From positions 124,001 through 188,000 of the forward strand of contig NZ_VIGX01000002.1 of the NCBI RefSeq assembly GCF_007858475.1: 64,000 nucleotides of DNA, given 5' to 3'. How positions within the stretch are numbered: the first letter of the stretch is position 1; the number at the start of each line of letters is the position of its first letter. Positions 60,677 to 64,000 of the stretch are shown piece after piece. The translations under genes were made by a program, and so were the position numbers. The stretch is from Tsukamurella conjunctivitidis (GTDB taxonomy: Bacteria; Actinomycetota; Actinomycetes; Mycobacteriales; Mycobacteriaceae). The notes beneath the pieces are model-generated. The model worked only from the letters and a program-made list of their open reading frames with translations. It was not told where the DNA came from and made no database searches.

Positions 60677-60692
60677 CGGTTACCCTTCAGTA

Positions 60693-61775
60693 ATGGGTGA
60701 GTCGGTCGTCAGCGCGCCGCGCGTCGTCATGGTGACGGGCGCCTCCACGTTCGTGGGCGGCTACCTCGTGCGCCGGCTCGCGCAGCGCCCCGACATCGAG
60801 CGCGTGATCGGCGTCGACGCCGTGCCGCCGACCAAGGCGCTCCACCGCCGCATGGAGCCCGCGGAGTTCCTCCGCGTCGACTACCGCAGCCACATCTTCG
60901 GCAAGATCATGGCGACCAACGAGGTCGACACGGTCGTGCACTGCTCCACCTCGGTCACGGACAACCACTTCCCGTCCGCGTCCACCAAGGACGCGATCGT
61001 CTTCGGCTCCATGCGGGTCTTCGCCGCGTGCCAGAAGTCGGAGACGGTCAAGCGGGTGATCATGCGCTCGGCGACGCAGGTCTACGGCTCGCGGTCGCGC
61101 AACCCCGCGCTGATCACCGAGGACCTGGTCGGCGGCGCCGCGGCCAGCGGGCACCCGCGCGATCTGCTCGACGCCGAGGCCTACGCCCGCAGCATGGCAC
61201 GCCGCCGCACCGACATCGATCTCACGGTGCTCCGCCTCGCGCCCATCCTCGGCCCCAACATCGAGACGCTGCTCGGCTCGCTGTTCGAGCGGCCCGTCGT
61301 GCCCTCGATCATCGGCCGCGACGCGAGGCTGCAACTGCTGCACCAGGACGACGCTCTGGGCGCGCTGGAGCACGCCGTCGTGGCCGGGAAACCGGGCACC
61401 TACAACATCGCCGGCGACGGCGCGATCTCGATGTCGCAGGCCATCCGGTTGTCCGGCCGCGTGCCGCTGCCCGTCGTGAAGCCCGCGTTCGGGCCGGCCG
61501 TCGCCGCCATCCGCGGCCGGGGCCGCGGCACGACGGACAAGGTGCAGCTCGCGTATCTCAGCTTCGGCAACGCCTTCGACACCACGCGCATGCGCAAGGA
61601 GCTCGGCTTCGAGCCGCGCTTCACCACGCGGCAGGCGATGGAAGACGCCGCACGCCACGGCCGCGCAGAACCTACAATCGGTGTGGATTCTTTTCTGAGC
61701 GCCGAGCAGCGGGTGGCCTCGCTGGCCCGGAGGTTCGCAGGAATCGGTTCCGAGTACGGCACGGCTGGACGGTAG
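60693..61775 (+). CDS. NAD-dependent epimerase/dehydratase family protein (galE2-like)
   Basis: A 360-residue extended SDR in the position of Rv0501 (galE2). The cofactor motif is VTGASTFVGGYLVRRL, and VDTVVHCSTS and RVIMRSATQVYG follow. The active-site segment reads DAEAYARSMARRR, so the Tyr is present but the Lys of YxxxK is replaced by Met. It may therefore not be an active UDP-sugar epimerase. ATG 60693 follows TACCCT (60681-60686) by 6 nt. The acyltransferase gene follows 4 bp after its stop. Confidence 0.82.
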   Translation: MGESVVSAPRVVMVTGASTFVGGYLVRRLAQRPDIERVIGVDAVPPTKALHRRMEPAEFLRVDYRSHIFGKIMATNEVDTVVHCSTSVTDNHFPSASTKDAIVFGSMRVFAACQKSETVKRVIMRSATQVYGSRSRNPALITEDLVGGAAASGHPRDLLDAEAYARSMARRRTDIDLTVLRLAPILGPNIETLLGSLFERPVVPSIIGRDARLQLLHQDDALGALEHAVVAGKPGTYNIAGDGAISMSQAIRLSGRVPLPVVKPAFGPAVAAIRGRGRGTTDKVQLAYLSFGNAFDTTRMRKELGFEPRFTTRQAMEDAARHGRAEPTIGVDSFLSAEQRVASLARRFAGIGSEYGTAGR

Positions 61776-61779
61776 ACGC

Positions 61780-62847
61780 ATGACCAACGCTTCAGGCTCA
61801 CAGCACGCGAAGGTGCTGCAGTTGCCCGTGTCCATCGACACCGCTCGCACCGAGGGGCGCGAGCGCGCGCAGCAGCGCCACCCGTCGGCGCTGACCGGCA
61901 CCCCGGCACCGTCGGCCCCGCGTCGCGAGGCCACGGTGCACGCCCTCAACCCCGACTACATCGCCGCCGCGCAGCCCGCCGAGCCCGGCCCGGGCTGGCG
62001 CGAGCGCGCCGCGGAATCGGTGGTCGACGGTGCCGCCTTCGTCCGCGAGCGGCTCACCGGCGACTACGACATCGACCCCTTCGGCTTCGACCCGCACCTG
62101 ACGGACGCGGTCTTCCTGCCCGCGCTGCGGCCCGTCTACGACAAGTGGTTCCGCGTCGACACCACCGGCGCCGACAACCTGCCCCGCGAGGGCGGGGCGC
62201 TGCTCGTGGCGAACCACTCCGGTGTGATCCCGCTCGACGGGCTGATGTCGGCCGTCGCGGTGCACGACAACCACCCCGACCAGCGCCACCTGCGGCTGCT
62301 CGCCGCCGACCTGGCCTTCGAGTACCCGTTCATCGGTGAGGTCGCGCGGAAGATGGGCGCCACCGTCGCCTGCAACGCCGATGCCGAGGCGCTGCTCACC
62401 CGCGGCGAGCTCGTCGCCGTATGGCCCGAGGGCTTCAAGGGCATCGGCAAGCTCTACCGCGACCGGTACAAGCTGCAGCGCTTCGGTCGCGGCGGCTTCG
62501 TGACCGCGGCGATCCGCGCCCAGGTGCCGATCATCCCCGTGTCCATCGTCGGCGCGGAGGAGACCTACCCGATGCTGGCCGACGTGAAGCCCGTCGCGCG
62601 TCTGCTCGGCCTGCCCTACGCGCCGATCACGCCGCTGTTCCCCTGGTTCGGCCCGCTCGGCATGGTCCCGCTGCCGTCGAAGTGGCACATCGAGTTCGGC
62701 GAGCCCATCGCTACGGACCGCTTCACCGAGGCCGACGCCGACGATCCCATGGTCGTCTTCGAGCTCACCGACAACGTCCGCGAGACCATCCAGCAGTCGC
62801 TGTACCGCATTCTCGCCCGCCGGAAGAACATCTTCCAGGACTTCTAG
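61780..62847 (+). CDS. Lysophospholipid acyltransferase family protein (Rv0502-like)
   Basis: A 355-residue PlsC-type acyltransferase with a disordered N-terminus of about 75 residues. The catalytic motif is NHSGVIPLDG (H-x4-D). The second motif is EGFKGIGKLYRDRYKLQRFGRGGF, and VPIIPVSIVGAEETYP is the fourth. It probably acylates a lysophospholipid or glycolipid at the membrane. It sits directly after the epimerase-like gene, as Rv0502 does after Rv0501, so the two are cotranscribed. Confidence 0.87.
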   Translation: MTNASGSQHAKVLQLPVSIDTARTEGRERAQQRHPSALTGTPAPSAPRREATVHALNPDYIAAAQPAEPGPGWRERAAESVVDGAAFVRERLTGDYDIDPFGFDPHLTDAVFLPALRPVYDKWFRVDTTGADNLPREGGALLVANHSGVIPLDGLMSAVAVHDNHPDQRHLRLLAADLAFEYPFIGEVARKMGATVACNADAEALLTRGELVAVWPEGFKGIGKLYRDRYKLQRFGRGGFVTAAIRAQVPIIPVSIVGAEETYPMLADVKPVARLLGLPYAPITPLFPWFGPLGMVPLPSKWHIEFGEPIATDRFTEADADDPMVVFELTDNVRETIQQSLYRILARRKNIFQDF

Positions 62848-62849
62848 GC

Positions 62850-62910
62850 CGACGGTGCGCCGCCTCGATCGGGGGGCGGCGCTGCTCGGCTGCGCCGGTC
62901 CGCACCGTCG
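62850..62910. repeat. Inverted pair of the CGACGGTGC nonamer between convergent genes
   Basis: CGACGGTGCG (62850-62859) and CGCACCGTCG (62901-62910) are perfect inverted 10-mers in the 89-bp gap between the acyltransferase and the phosphatase gene. They are the only copies in an intergenic inverted pair; the nonamer is repeated elsewhere in the window. The stem could act as a bidirectional terminator. Confidence 0.55.
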
Positions 62911-62936
62911 CACCCGGGAACCGGCGGCAGGAGAAC

Positions 62937-63851
62937 CTAGTCGTCGCTGAAGTGCTTGATCAGCGCTGCCGCGCCGCCGATGGCGACACCGACGCCGAGG
63001 GCGGTGGGGACGCCGATCTTGGCGGCCTTGCGGCCGGTGCGGTAGTCGCGGATCTCCCAGCCCCGCACCCGCGCGACGTCGCGCAGGTCCGAATCCGGAT
63101 TGATCGCGACGGCGGTCCCGACCAGCGAGAGCATCGGCACGTCGTTGTGGGAGTCGCTGTAGGCGGTGCAGCGCTTGAGGTTGAGGCCCTCACGGATCGC
63201 CAGCGACCGGACGGCGTGCGCCTTGCCCAGGCCGTGCAGGATGTCGCCGACGAGCTTGCCGGTGAACACGCCGTCCTGCGATTCCGCGACGGTGCCCAGC
63301 GCGCCGGTGAGGCCGAGCCGGTCGGCGATGGTCTGCGCCAGCTCGACGGGGGTGGCGGTCACCAGCCACACCTGCTGCCCGGCGTCGAGGTGCATCTGTG
63401 CCAGAGCGCGGGTGCCCGGCCAGATCTTGTCGGCGATGATCTCGTCGTAGATCTCCTCGCCGACGGCCTTGAGCTCCTCCGTGGACCGCCCGGCGATGAA
63501 GGACAGCGCCTTCTCGCGGCCGGCGGCCACGTCCTCGCTGTTCTCCTTGCCGGTGAGCCGGAACTTGGCCTGGGCCCACACCGCCGACGCGAGATCGGAG
63601 TAGGAGAAGTAGTTGCGCGCGGCGAGGCCGCGGGCGAAGTGCACGATCGACGCGCCCTGCACCATCGTGTTGTCGACGTCGAAGAAGGCGGCCGCCGTCA
63701 GGTCCGGCGGTACCTGCCCGTCCTCGCGGCCCTCCTTCTCGAGCAGAAGGGAATGTGCGGCGTCGGCGCTCGCCTCGCCCGCCGCACTCTGCCGACGTTC
63801 GTCGGCGCTGGCCTGGTCGGACAAGAGCACCTCCCCACTCGCGTGACCCAC
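62937..63851 (-). CDS. HAD-IB family phosphatase (SerB1-like)
   Basis: A 304-residue phosphatase. The nucleophile motif is [13 protein letters not shown], the second motif is [10 protein letters not shown], and the acidic motif is [38 protein letters not shown]-terminal hydrophobic stretch (about 280-298) could anchor it to the membrane. It corresponds to Rv0505c (SerB1), annotated as a possible phosphoserine phosphatase. GTG 63851 is the longest start; TTG 63827 has GGGGAGGTG upstream and may be the real one. Confidence 0.87.
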   Translation of the reverse strand: MGHASGEVLLSDQASADERRQSAAGEASADAAHSLLLEKEGREDGQVPPDLTAAAFFDVDNTMVQGASIVHFARGLAARNYFSYSDLASAVWAQAKFRLTGKENSEDVAAGREKALSFIAGRSTEELKAVGEEIYDEIIADKIWPGTRALAQMHLDAGQQVWLVTATPVELAQTIADRLGLTGALGTVAESQDGVFTGKLVGDILHGLGKAHAVRSLAIREGLNLKRCTAYSDSHNDVPMLSLVGTAVAINPDSDLRDVARVRGWEIRDYRTGRKAAKIGVPTALGVGVAIGGAAALIKHFSDD

Positions 63852-63912
63852 GTACGTGATGTCCCCCCAACCTTAGCGGCGCGCGGCTGCGCCGGGGTGG
63901 GACACTCGGCAC

Positions 63913-64000
63913 ATGGCCGTGATCACTCTGCTCACCAGGGAGGGGTGCGGGATGTGCGCCCGTGCCCACGACCAGCTCACCGAGCTGGTCGACGAACTCC
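63913..64000 (+). CDS. Glutaredoxin-like protein (Rv0508-like), 5' part
   Basis: The first 29 codons of a glutaredoxin/thioredoxin-fold protein, cut by the window end. AVITLLTREGCGMCARAHDQL shows strand 1 and the redox motif CGMC at about residues 12-15. Its position after the SerB1-like gene matches Rv0508. ATG 63913 lies 6 nt after CACTCG and lacks an evident Shine-Dalgarno sequence. Confidence 0.85.
   Translation, partial: MAVITLLTREGCGMCARAHDQLTELVDEL

Overview
The window is high-GC actinobacterial DNA that reads as a chromosome segment from the mycolic-acid-containing Mycobacteriales. It carries CarD, MshA (mycothiol), MhuD-type haem degradation, DisA/RadA, SenX3-RegX3 and bS22. Gene content and codon use fit Tsukamurella or a close relative best, but the genus is an inference. 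No tRNA, rRNA, CRISPR array or transposase gene was found. Genes are tightly packed, and no stretch over 300 bases lacks one.

Two long blocks match gene orders I remember from Mycobacterium tuberculosis. The left block (about 2.0-20.5 kb) is the Rv3592-to-Rv3579c neighbourhood in inverted orientation: mhuD, a hydrolase, mutY, beta-carbonic anhydrase, an Rv3587c-like membrane protein, disA, radA, lpqE, carD-ispD-ispF, cysS, rlmB. The right block (29.1-64 kb) is the Rv0486-to-Rv0508 neighbourhood: mshA, ybjN, gpm1, senX3-regX3, a FadR-like regulator, Rv0495c-like, ppx, Rv0497/0498/0499-like, proC, an HTH protein, bS22, an epimerase, an acyltransferase, a SerB1-like phosphatase and a glutaredoxin. 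A zinc ABC transporter operon with pxpA, a PadR/SnoaL-like pair, a lipoprotein, a pirin and a SUKH protein lie between the blocks (20.5-29 kb).

Accessory genes interrupt both blocks. In the left block they are an SDR-TetR operon, DsbA, SDR and MpaB-like genes (4-8 kb), and a zinc-ribbon/DUF3800-like pair plus rarD between ispF and cysS (15.8-18 kb). In the right block, 31-48 kb holds MFS exporters, regulators, nagB, an aldo/keto reductase-MerR pair, a 13E12-type HNH protein beside a shortened DinB gene, an ABC ATPase, methyltransferases and an F420-type oxidoreductase.

Regulation is unusually readable. About 30 genes have a TANNNT -10 hexamer 6-8 nt before the start codon, the layout of leaderless mRNAs, and this was used to choose starts. 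Clear operators lie before the SDR-TetR operon, the zinc operon, pirin, MerR, the TetR/methyltransferase pair and the FadR-like gene. Points most worth a second look: a nonamer (CGACGGTGC) repeated about 45 times, a CTG start for ispD overlapping the carD stop, pxpA embedded in a zinc-uptake operon, a zinc-ribbon/DUF3800-like gene pair, and a large protein ending in a C1q-like domain.
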